In this document: piece by piece, positions 54,393 through 62,409 of the stretch
How positions within the stretch are numbered: the first letter of the stretch is position 1
Layout of the letters: every line of letters begins with the position of its first letter
Assembly: GCF_015680705.1 (NCBI RefSeq)
Contig: NZ_JADNYP010000001.1
Coordinates: 62,001-126,000, forward strand
Length of the DNA: 64,000 nucleotides
Source: Pseudomonas fulva
GTDB lineage: Bacteria > Pseudomonadota > Gammaproteobacteria > Pseudomonadales > Pseudomonadaceae
Direction of reading: 5' to 3'
Notes under the pieces: model-generated
Databases searched by the model: none
The model's input: only the letters and a program-made list of their open reading frames with translations
Told to the model about the DNA's origin: nothing
Position numbers and translations under genes: made by a program

Positions 54393-55598
54393 ATGAAAAC
54401 AATACGAAATGTCCTGCCGGAGAGCTGGAGCCTGGTGTTCTCGGCTGCCGCCTCGGCCTACGGGGTCGGTTTGCTCGGGCTCTGGGCCCTGCCGTTCTTG
54501 ATCAGCGCCGTGATCCATGACCTGCAACTGAACGAGGCACAGGCCGGCTTGCTGATGTCGGCCGAGTTCGGCTTCACCATGCTCGCCTCGCTGCTGGTGG
54601 CGCCGTTGATGGGCCGCGCGCCGCGACGCACCCTGGCCCTGGGCGGCACGCTGCTGGCCATCGTCGCCAACCTGGCCAGCGCCCACCTGGACGGCATACC
54701 GGCGCTGGCGGCGATGCGCTGCCTGGCCGGCATCGGCGCTGGCCTGGCCTTGGCCTGCGGCAACGCCGCGGTGGCCAGCGCACGCCATCCGGACCGGGTC
54801 GCCGGACACATGAACGTGCTGTCGGTGGCGCTGATGATCGTGGTGATGCTCGGTTACGCCAAGGTCATGGCCCTGTACGGACTATCGGGCCTGTACTACG
54901 CCATGGCCGGCACCATGGCGGTGATGTTGCTGGCCATCCCGGCCATGCAGCAGCGCGCGCCAGTGCTCGAGGCGTGCCCGCTGGCCCGTGCCGGCCACAA
55001 CCGAGCCGGCAAGGTGCTGACCAGCCTGCCAGCGATCTGCATGATGCTCGCCATGTTCGTGTTCCAGGCCCGCGACACCATGGGCTGGGCCTTCGTCGAA
55101 CGCATCGGTACCCTGGTGGGCTACAGTGGCGACGAGCTGGGCGTGCTGTTGTCGGTGCAATCGGTCGTGGGCCTGGTCGGTCCGTTGATCGCGGCCATGG
55201 TCGGCAAACGCTTCGGCATGAGCACGCCAGTGATCCTGGCTGTCCTGCTGACGGGCGCCACCAGCCTGAGCTACGTGCTTGGCGAGCACTCCAAGACCCT
55301 CTACACCGCGGGGGTGATGACCATCTGCATCACCTACTTCTATGCCCTGAGCTACCTGACCGGCCTGGCCGCGGCGCTGGATCGCGAAGGCCGGGTGGTG
55401 GCGGCTGCGAGCAGTTTCCTCAGCCTGGGCCTGGCGGTCGGCCCGGCGATCTCCGGCGGGCTGATTTCACTCGGCGGGTTCACCCTGGCCGCCTGGGGCA
55501 TCGGCGTCACCGTCGTGCTGACGTTGCTGCTGGTGGCCGTGCCGCTGGCCAGCATCCGTCGCGAGCAGGCGCCCCTGGTGCCGGCGGTAGCGCTGTAA
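54393..55598 (+). CDS. MFS transporter
   Basis: A 401-residue polytopic protein with about 12 membrane segments and the typical inner-loop basic motif (MGRAPRRTLALGG near residues 75-87). ATG 54393 has AGGGA upstream. It follows the demethylase operon by 72 bp across a hairpin, in the same orientation. Import or export of a methylated amine or related compound is an inference from position only. Confidence 0.85.
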   Translation: MKTIRNVLPESWSLVFSAAASAYGVGLLGLWALPFLISAVIHDLQLNEAQAGLLMSAEFGFTMLASLLVAPLMGRAPRRTLALGGTLLAIVANLASAHLDGIPALAAMRCLAGIGAGLALACGNAAVASARHPDRVAGHMNVLSVALMIVVMLGYAKVMALYGLSGLYYAMAGTMAVMLLAIPAMQQRAPVLEACPLARAGHNRAGKVLTSLPAICMMLAMFVFQARDTMGWAFVERIGTLVGYSGDELGVLLSVQSVVGLVGPLIAAMVGKRFGMSTPVILAVLLTGATSLSYVLGEHSKTLYTAGVMTICITYFYALSYLTGLAAALDREGRVVAAASSFLSLGLAVGPAISGGLISLGGFTLAAWGIGVTVVLTLLLVAVPLASIRREQAPLVPAVAL

Positions 55599-55751
55599 GA
55601 CGAACGGGCCGCTGCCCTTGCAGCAAAGGCGCAGCGCCTGCGAAGCCAGGCGGCATCGGCGGCCTGGCGGTGCGTCCAGTGCGCACGGCAGTGAACGCTT
55701 GCCGGTCATGCTCGGTCCATCGCCAAGATGGACCACATGAGCCTGACCCCC

Positions 55752-56210
55752 ATGAAGCTTGGCATCATTTCCGACACCCACGGGCTGCTGCGCCCCGAGG
55801 CGCTCGACGCGCTGGCCGGCTGCGAGCGGATACTGCACGCCGGCGACATCGGCAACCCGGACATCCTCGAGCAGCTTGCGACCCTGGCACCGCTCGAGGT
55901 GGTCAGAGGCAACAACGACCTGCACGCGCCCTGGGCTGCCGCCATTCCCGATCATCGCCTGCTGGACCTTGGCGGCGTCGAGACACTGCTGGTGCATGAC
56001 ATCGCCGATGTCCCGGCCCTGCTCGGCGAACGGACCGGACTGGTGGTCACCGGTCATTCGCACAAGCCGCTGTTTCGCTGGCAAGGCCAATGCCTGTACC
56101 TCAACCCTGGCAGTGCCGGACCACGACGCTTCAAGCTGCCGGTGACACTGGCCCTGCTCGAGCTGGACAGCGAAGTCCTCGAACCGCGCCTGGTCTGCCT
56201 GTTGCCTTGA
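55752..56210 (+). CDS. YfcE-like metallophosphoesterase
   Basis: A 152-residue calcineurin-like phosphoesterase with the metal motifs DTHG (residues 8-11), GDIGN, GNND and VVTGHSHKP. Small family members (YfcE, MJ0936) hydrolyse phosphodiesters. ATG 55752 starts the conserved MKLGIISDTHG; upstream in-frame ATGs at 55737 and 55728 cannot be ruled out because no strong RBS is seen. Confidence 0.88.
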   Translation: MKLGIISDTHGLLRPEALDALAGCERILHAGDIGNPDILEQLATLAPLEVVRGNNDLHAPWAAAIPDHRLLDLGGVETLLVHDIADVPALLGERTGLVVTGHSHKPLFRWQGQCLYLNPGSAGPRRFKLPVTLALLELDSEVLEPRLVCLLP

Positions 56211-56312
56211 ACGCATCCGCCAGGCGGGCTCACATTCAGCCGCACCTGCATCGACGCGCGTGGTCATAGTGACAATGGAACTCGCCATGATCGGTGCAGA
56301 AGGGAGTCAACC

Positions 56313-57314
56313 ATGGACCTGCTGTTTCTCGGCACCTCGGCCGGCCTGCCCACGCGGGCACGCAATGTCAGCGCCACCGCCGTCATCGAATCGTCGGGCA
56401 AGGGCTGGTACCTGGTCGATTGCGGCGAAGCGACCCAGCACCAGTTGCTGCGCACCCCGCTGTCGCTGCGCGACCTGCGCGGCGTGTTCATCAGTCATGT
56501 GCATGGCGATCACTGCTTCGGCCTGCCTGGGCTGCTCAGCAGCGCAGGCGCCACCGGCCGCACCGAACCGCTGGAGTTGACCCTGCCGGCGGCCTTGCAC
56601 GACTGGCTGCGCCTGAGCCTGGCGGTGAGCGAATCGCGCCTGCCGTTCGACCTGCAGCTGCATCCGGTGGAAAGTCTCGTCGCCTGGCAACGGGGCAACG
56701 TGCAGGTGGACACGGTCAGGCTGTCGCACCGCGTGCCGAGCCATGGCTTCGTGTTCACCGAGAACGACCCGAACCCGCGCCTCGACGTACAGCGCCTGCA
56801 GGCCGAGGGCATCGAGCGCGGCCCGCTGTGGGGTGAGCTGGCGCGCGGGCGTAGCGTGATGCACGGCAACCGGCAACTGCAGGCGCGGGACTACCTGTTG
56901 GCCGCGCGCGCACCGCAGCGGGTCATCGTCTGCGGCGACAACGACACGCCGACCCTGCTCAGCGAGGCCGCGAAGCAGGCCGATGTGCTGGTCCACGAGG
57001 CGACCTTCACCGAGCCGGTGATCGCCCGCACCCACGAGACCTACGGCCACAGCACCGCAGCGAAGATCGCAGCGTTCGCCGAGCATGCCGGGGTCAGGAA
57101 CCTGGTGCTGAGCCACTTCAGCGCCCGCTACCAGGACAACCCTCGGCGCAGCCCATCGATCGAGGACGTACGCGAGGAAGCCCGCGCCGTGTACAGCGGC
57201 GAGCTGATCCTGGCCCGCGACCTGCACCGCTATCACCTGGGCCGCGATGGAAAGCTCGAGCCGGTAGGGATGCGTGCGCCGCTCGGCACATCGGCAGCGG
57301 CCGAACGCGACTGA
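56313..57314 (+). CDS. RNase Z-like metallo-beta-lactamase-fold hydrolase
   Basis: A 333-residue protein with the RNase Z metal motif [13 protein letters not shown] (His62, His64, Asp66, His67). Further metal residues are in ICGDNDT and in LSHFSARY, and HETYGHST is present near residue 245. Bacterial RNase Z trims tRNA 3' ends. In Pseudomonas most tRNA genes encode CCA, so a minor or different role is possible. It has GGGAG upstream of ATG 56313. It is monocistronic. Confidence 0.85.
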   Translation: MDLLFLGTSAGLPTRARNVSATAVIESSGKGWYLVDCGEATQHQLLRTPLSLRDLRGVFISHVHGDHCFGLPGLLSSAGATGRTEPLELTLPAALHDWLRLSLAVSESRLPFDLQLHPVESLVAWQRGNVQVDTVRLSHRVPSHGFVFTENDPNPRLDVQRLQAEGIERGPLWGELARGRSVMHGNRQLQARDYLLAARAPQRVIVCGDNDTPTLLSEAAKQADVLVHEATFTEPVIARTHETYGHSTAAKIAAFAEHAGVRNLVLSHFSARYQDNPRRSPSIEDVREEARAVYSGELILARDLHRYHLGRDGKLEPVGMRAPLGTSAAAERD

Positions 57315-57387
57315 CCCGAGCGAAAAAAGCCTGGTGTCGATCCGTCCATCCTGCACCATAGGCGCCACTCACACTCACGGAACGTCC

Positions 57388-57879
57388 ATGCTCTACGTCG
57401 TCATGCTCGGCGGTCGTCACCCCGGCGCCAAGATCGAAGTCCACGATGTGCTATTCGTCCAGGCCGACTCGCTCGAGCAGGCTTACCCACAATTGCGCAG
57501 TGCCTGGTTCGGCGCTGCAAAAGGCCTGCACATCGATTCCTGGCTGGAAGTCGCCGGCGTGGATGGCTATCGCGTCGAGCTGCGCCAGGAGCCGCCAGCG
57601 GCTGGCGCGCCACGCTTGTACTTCATCAACCTTGGCGGCTACGAGCCACACACCTTCGGCGAAGCCCACCGGTACCTGCTGCTGGTAGCCGCCAGCAGGA
57701 AGGAAGCCAAGGCGCTTGGCAAGCAGCGCATGCAGTCCGCCTGGCTCAAACCGCATACCGATGCCTTGGTCGATGTGGATGACTGCCTGGCGATAGACCA
57801 GGTTGCCGGTGTGTTCGTCCACCTGGTGCAAGGGCCGCATGCCCAAGTCGTGGCGCGTAGCGATTACATCCTGCTGTGA
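57388..57879 (+). CDS. DUF1543 protein (two-repeat)
   Basis: A 163-residue protein formed by two similar halves: YVVMLGGRHPGAKIEVHDVLF (residues 3-23) and YFINLGGYEPHTFGEAHRY (about 77-95), each followed by a helix ending in a Trp-containing segment. This is the DUF1543 duplication. Its function is unknown. It has no signal peptide. ATG 57388 begins the first repeat; the upstream RBS is weak. Confidence 0.82.
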   Translation: MLYVVMLGGRHPGAKIEVHDVLFVQADSLEQAYPQLRSAWFGAAKGLHIDSWLEVAGVDGYRVELRQEPPAAGAPRLYFINLGGYEPHTFGEAHRYLLLVAASRKEAKALGKQRMQSAWLKPHTDALVDVDDCLAIDQVAGVFVHLVQGPHAQVVARSDYILL

Positions 57880-58009
57880 GCAGATGCCTTGCGGGTGAAA
57901 CCCATCAAGCGCAAGCAGGTTCCAGACCCGCTCGCGGTTTAACATCGACCTGGAAAGCGTCCTTGTCGACAACAGGCAAACGGCTCGACGGCAGGTTCGC
58001 CGGATCGCC

Positions 58010-59083
58010 TCAGTACCCCGTCATCTCCAGATACCCACGCCCTGCCACGCTGCCGCTGACCCGCACCGGACCTTCCCAGTAGGGGAAACGGGTCTGCATC
58101 CAGGCCCGCGGTTCCATGGCCTGGACCTGCACATCCAGTTGCGGCTCGACGATGCGCACCCGCCAGCGTGTCGGCACCTGGCGTCCATTGGCCTGCGTGG
58201 TCCGCTCCAGCACCTGCAGGCGGATCTGCTGGCGAGCGAGAGGCCTGGCCTTGCCGTCCGGCGTGATCCTGGTGCCGGCGTAGTAGGGCTGGCCGCGCGC
58301 TTCACGCACGCGAAAGAGCATCACCTTGGCTCCGCTGTCCAGGTGCAGCGAGAACCAGTCCCAGCCCGACTGCCCGGCCGCCAGCGGCTGGCTGCTCCAT
58401 TCGCGGTCGAGCCAGGCCTGGCCGCTGACCGGTATGCGTTGGCCTTGGCGTTCGACCGCGCCGCTGACCTGGTAGAACGGCTGGCTGTAGTAATACGAGG
58501 CCTGACCCTGTCCGGACTTCTCGCTGTAGCCCTGATCGCCGTGCAGCACCAGCGGCCGGTCGCTGCGCAGGGTCAGGTCATAACCAAAGTCCTGCCCCTT
58601 GGCCGTCATGCGCAAGCGTTCGATGCCCTGCCCGCCCTTCGCTGCCTCCAGGACCCAGTCATCGATCCAGGCACGCACAGGCGCTGCCTCGGCGCCGGCC
58701 TGGCCGATGCCGCCGCGCGCCAGGGTTTCGGCCGAGCGATGCCCGTCGGGGCCGGTCAGGGCAGCGTGACCGAGCCAGAGGTTGGGACTGCCCCAGTCGC
58801 TACGTTCAGGTCCGGGCCGCAGGGCGGAACGGAACAGGGTCCACTGGGCGCCCCATTGGCGGCCATCGGCGTCCTCGAGATTGGCCGTGACATACCACCA
58901 TTCGATGCGAAAACCGTCGTGGGCGCCGTGGTCGCGGGGGAACGCCAGTGGTTGGCCGCGTACCACCTGCCTGAAGGCCGTCGCGTCCTGGCCGAGCCCG
59001 GCGAACCCCTTCGGCTCGGGCGCAGGCTGTTCGCAGGCAGCCAGGCAGGCAGCGAGCAGCACGATCGAACATCTAGGTTTCAT
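58010..59083 (-). CDS. AttH-like lipocalin-family lipoprotein of an ABC export operon
   Basis: A 357-residue lipoprotein: a signal peptide to LAACLAACEQ (acylated Cys about 16), then a two-domain beta-barrel AttH/CrtC-like lipocalin. Family signatures are DGFRIEWWYVTANLED, and WLDREWSSQP near residue 248. The gene overlaps the permease stop by 11 bp. In the AttEFGH group such proteins accompany a LolCDE-like ABC transporter; a hydrophobic ligand handed to or from the outer membrane is plausible, but the substrate is unknown. Confidence 0.85.
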   Translation of the reverse strand: MKPRCSIVLLAACLAACEQPAPEPKGFAGLGQDATAFRQVVRGQPLAFPRDHGAHDGFRIEWWYVTANLEDADGRQWGAQWTLFRSALRPGPERSDWGSPNLWLGHAALTGPDGHRSAETLARGGIGQAGAEAAPVRAWIDDWVLEAAKGGQGIERLRMTAKGQDFGYDLTLRSDRPLVLHGDQGYSEKSGQGQASYYYSQPFYQVSGAVERQGQRIPVSGQAWLDREWSSQPLAAGQSGWDWFSLHLDSGAKVMLFRVREARGQPYYAGTRITPDGKARPLARQQIRLQVLERTTQANGRQVPTRWRVRIVEPQLDVQVQAMEPRAWMQTRFPYWEGPVRVSGSVAGRGYLEMTGY

Positions 59084-61535
59084 TGGCGAAAGGCCTCAAC
59101 AGTTCGCTCGGCTGGCGTCTTGCCAACTGCCACAAGGGCCAGGCGCTGGCCAACAGGCTGGTCAATCCGCCGAGCATGACCAGTTGCGCGAGTTGTCCAG
59201 GGAAGATGTAGAGCGGCAAGCGCCAGCCGAAGGCCTGGACGTTCACCACGGCCACCAGGCACCAGGCCAGCAGTAGCCCGACGGGCACGGCCAGCACCAC
59301 GGTGAAGCTGCTCAGCAGCAGGGTCTGGCCAAGCGTCAGCCAGGCCAGGCGCTGGCGTGGCACGCCTAGCGCCCAGAGCGGCGCCAGTTGGGCCAGGCGG
59401 CTCTGGCTCAAGGTGAGCAGGCTGATGAACAGCGCCACCCCGGCGATTCCCAGGGTCAGGCTATTGAGCGCGGCGGTGGCGGCGAAGGTGCGGCTGAACA
59501 CCTCGGTCGACCAGCGTTTCAATGCGGCTTGTTCGATGAGGCGGCTGTCGTCCAGGGCGAAGGCCTGCTGCAGCTGCGCCTTGAGCGCCGCCACCTGTCC
59601 GGCGGGCAGGCTCACGCTGATGCTCGCCAGCCTGGCCTGCGGCCAATGCTCGCGCAGCCAGTCGGCACTGCCCAGCAGATGCCCTTTGGGGTTGCCATAG
59701 TCGGCATAGATGCCCGCCACCTGTAGCGACGCCGAGCCATTCTCCGGCAAGCGCACGGCATCGCCTGGCTGCACCCGCAGACGGCGAGCCAGCTGTTCGC
59801 TGAGCATGATCGCCTCGCCGCTGGCAAGCTGCTCCCAGGCCTTGGGCAGGTGTTGCAGCAACGGCCAATGCCGACGGTAGTAGGCGGTATCGGCGACGCC
59901 CTGCAACTGGACTGGCCAGCCTTGCACCCGTGCCTCGACTCGCCAGGCAGGCGAGACGGCCGCCACGGCTGGTTGGGCGGCCAACCAGTCGACGATTTGC
60001 ACGCCTTGCGCGGTGCTTGCCGGATTGAGGTAAAGCTCGGCCGACAGGCGCTGGTCGAGCCAGCCGACGAAGGTCTTGCGAAAGCCTTCGGTCATGCTCC
60101 CGACCCCGACACTGGCGGCCAAGGCCAGCAGCAGCGCCATCAGCGCCAGGCCAAGCGCCGGCAGCTGTTGTCGGCAATCGGCGATGAACCACTCGGCCAA
60201 TGGCCTGCGGCATATCCGGGCGAGGCCGGCCAGCAGGCCCTCGAGCAAGCTCGGCAAGAACAGGGCCGCGGCCAGCAGCAAGGCGGCCAGCAAGGCAAAG
60301 GCACTGGCCAGGCTGTCGCCCTCACGCCAGCAAGCCAGCGCCAGCAATGTCAGCAGGCTGCCGGCCAGGGCCTGTCGCTTGAGCCACGGACCTTGGGCCA
60401 GGCGCCACGCCTGCGGCCGGGCCAGCTCCAGCAAGGGCAGCCGCGCGGCACGCACGACGCTGCCAACGCCCGCGGTCAGTGCTCCCAGCACGCTGACTCC
60501 GACGCCGGCTACCCACCAGGCCAGCGGCAGGTGCAACTGGCCGGCCACTTGCGCGCCGTACAGGCCACGGACACTGGCGGCGAAATCAGGCAGCAGCGCA
60601 GCGGCCAGCAGGTAGCCGGTGGTGACCCCGGCCAGCCCGCCGAGCACGGCGAACAACGCCAGCTCCAGGGCCAGACTGCCCAATAGCACGACCAGGCCGA
60701 CCCCGCAGGCGCGCAGGGTGCGGATCAGACCACGACGCTGCTCCAGGGCCAGGCCAATGGCCGCGTGGGCAATGAACAGGCCGACGACGAAGGCCAGCAG
60801 GCCGAGCGCGGTGAGGTTGAGATGGAAACTGTCGGTGAGCCGTTGCAGGTCGCCCTCATCGCTGCCCGGCTGCATGACCAGGCGCGCCGCGACATTGGCT
60901 GGCAGGGTCCGGCCCTGGCGGGCCAGCACCAGGCGCGAAACTTGCCCCGGCGCCCCGAGCAGGGCCTGGGCATGGCCGATGTCCATGATCAACACTCCCG
61001 GCGCGAGCTGAGGCTTGACCACGAAAGGCGGCAGTTGCCGGCCTTGGCTGTCCTCAGCCCGAGCGCTCGCCGCCAGGCCAAGCTGGTGCAAGGTATCCGC
61101 CGCGACCCAGGTCTGCCCGGGAGCACCGATGAATCCCTGCAGGTCGAAATCTTCCAGCTGGGCGCCGACCAGGCTCGAGCCTGGCGGCAGGCTCAGCGGT
61201 TCGATACCGATCAGCCGGACACTGCGTGGCGAATCGCCAGCCAGGCTCAAGCTGCCTTCCAGGACCGGCGTCAGCGCCCAGCCGGTCCGGCGCAGTTGCA
61301 CATACAGGGCCTGCTCGAAACGTTGTCCGTCGCGCGCCAGCAGCTGCATCTGCCCTGGCGCGGCCAGCACCGCGCTGGCCCGCGCATAGTCGCCGCGTGC
61401 CTGTTGGTTGAGTGCCTGTACGCCGGTCCAGAGCGCGGTGGCCAGCCACAAGCCGGTGAAGATCGAGAAAAACTGCAGGCGGTGGCGCAGCCAATGGCTC
61501 GCCAGTGCGCGCAGGGTGATCGCCAAGGTGCCCAT
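59073..61535 (-). CDS. ABC transporter permease with two FtsX domains
   Basis: An 820-residue permease with an N-terminal membrane anchor and two MacB/FtsX-like permease domains (membrane segments about 255-370, 395-480 and 710-810) separated by periplasmic regions. It resembles the AttFG/YbbP class. ATG 61535 overlaps the ATPase stop (ATGA). A longer frame upstream only overlaps the ATPase gene. It probably moves a hydrophobic or lipid-linked substrate with the encoded ATPase and lipoprotein. Confidence 0.88.
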   Translation of the reverse strand: MGTLAITLRALASHWLRHRLQFFSIFTGLWLATALWTGVQALNQQARGDYARASAVLAAPGQMQLLARDGQRFEQALYVQLRRTGWALTPVLEGSLSLAGDSPRSVRLIGIEPLSLPPGSSLVGAQLEDFDLQGFIGAPGQTWVAADTLHQLGLAASARAEDSQGRQLPPFVVKPQLAPGVLIMDIGHAQALLGAPGQVSRLVLARQGRTLPANVAARLVMQPGSDEGDLQRLTDSFHLNLTALGLLAFVVGLFIAHAAIGLALEQRRGLIRTLRACGVGLVVLLGSLALELALFAVLGGLAGVTTGYLLAAALLPDFAASVRGLYGAQVAGQLHLPLAWWVAGVGVSVLGALTAGVGSVVRAARLPLLELARPQAWRLAQGPWLKRQALAGSLLTLLALACWREGDSLASAFALLAALLLAAALFLPSLLEGLLAGLARICRRPLAEWFIADCRQQLPALGLALMALLLALAASVGVGSMTEGFRKTFVGWLDQRLSAELYLNPASTAQGVQIVDWLAAQPAVAAVSPAWRVEARVQGWPVQLQGVADTAYYRRHWPLLQHLPKAWEQLASGEAIMLSEQLARRLRVQPGDAVRLPENGSASLQVAGIYADYGNPKGHLLGSADWLREHWPQARLASISVSLPAGQVAALKAQLQQAFALDDSRLIEQAALKRWSTEVFSRTFAATAALNSLTLGIAGVALFISLLTLSQSRLAQLAPLWALGVPRQRLAWLTLGQTLLLSSFTVVLAVPVGLLLAWCLVAVVNVQAFGWRLPLYIFPGQLAQLVMLGGLTSLLASAWPLWQLARRQPSELLRPFANET

Positions 61536-62221
61536 CAGACCGCCCCGCCCCGCACGCGGCCGGCCTGCAGGAAGCAACAGCGCTCGAGACGGTCGGCCAG
61601 CCGCTGGCTATGGGTCACCATCAGCAGGCTGCTGCCAGCCTCATCGACCAGTTGCAGCATCAGCTCGAGCACTTCGTCGCTGCTGGCCTCGTCCAGGCTG
61701 CCGGTAGGCTCGTCCGCCAGCAGCAACGACGGCCTGCTGGCCAAGGCGCGACCGATCGCCACCCGTTGTTGCTGGCCGCCGGACAACTGCTCCGGATAGC
61801 GGCGAAGCAGTGCGGCAAGGCCCAGCCGAGCGGCCAGGTGTTCGACCCAGGCAGGGTCGTGGCGGGCGGCCAGACGTGCCTGGAAAGCCAGGTTGCTGGC
61901 CACGTCCAGGCTGCTGATCAAGTTGTATTGCTGGAAGACCAGGCCAATGCCTTCTCGCCGCCAACGCGCCAGCCGCGCCTCGGAGCGACCTTCGAGCGGT
62001 TGGCCATCGATCAGGATTCGCCCGCTGTCGGCCCGATCCAGGCCGGCGACCAGGTGCAGCAAGGTGCTCTTGCCGCTGCCCGACTCACCCATCAGTGCGA
62101 GGCTGGCCCTGCGCTCCAGGCACAGGTCCACCCCGCGCAACACCGGCAGGCTGCCCTGGGCCGTGCTGAACGACTTGCACAGCTGCTCCACTGCCAGCAG
62201 CGGTCGACCCCGTCCTGTCAT
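61535..62221 (-). CDS. ABC transporter ATPase (LolD/MacB/AttE family)
   Basis: A 228-residue ABC ATPase with Walker A GESGSGKST (near residue 45), signature LSGGQQQRV, Walker B LLLADEPTGSLD and H-loop MVTHSQ. It is the first gene of the leftward three-gene export operon (ATPase, permease, AttH-like lipoprotein). Its 188-bp divergent region towards the TonB receptor contains a Fur-box-like sequence, so iron control of both is possible. Confidence 0.9.
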   Translation of the reverse strand: MTGRGRPLLAVEQLCKSFSTAQGSLPVLRGVDLCLERRASLALMGESGSGKSTLLHLVAGLDRADSGRILIDGQPLEGRSEARLARWRREGIGLVFQQYNLISSLDVASNLAFQARLAARHDPAWVEHLAARLGLAALLRRYPEQLSGGQQQRVAIGRALASRPSLLLADEPTGSLDEASSDEVLELMLQLVDEAGSSLLMVTHSQRLADRLERCCFLQAGRVRGGAV

Positions 62222-62316
62222 GACCCGCCTCGAAATGTCCAGTGCCTAGAACACGGACAGCCAGGCGAGCCAGGCGACTCCCGACGATCGCCATCCGGTC
62301 GCGCATGAGCATTGAC

Positions 62317-62331
62317 TGAGAATTATTATTG
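62317..62331. promoter_or_regulatory. Fur-box-like site between ABC operon and siderophore receptor
   Basis: TGAGAAT-T-ATTATTG agrees with the Fur 7-1-7 pattern TGATAAT-N-ATTATCA at 11 of 14 positions. It lies 79 bp upstream of the receptor start and 96 bp from the ABC operon start. Confidence 0.6.
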
Positions 62332-62409
62332 AATGTAAAAGAATTTCATATAGCATGCTGCGCGCGGCTCTGCGTCGCCCCTCGTACAACCCCCTGCGCT
62401 CGAGAAACC

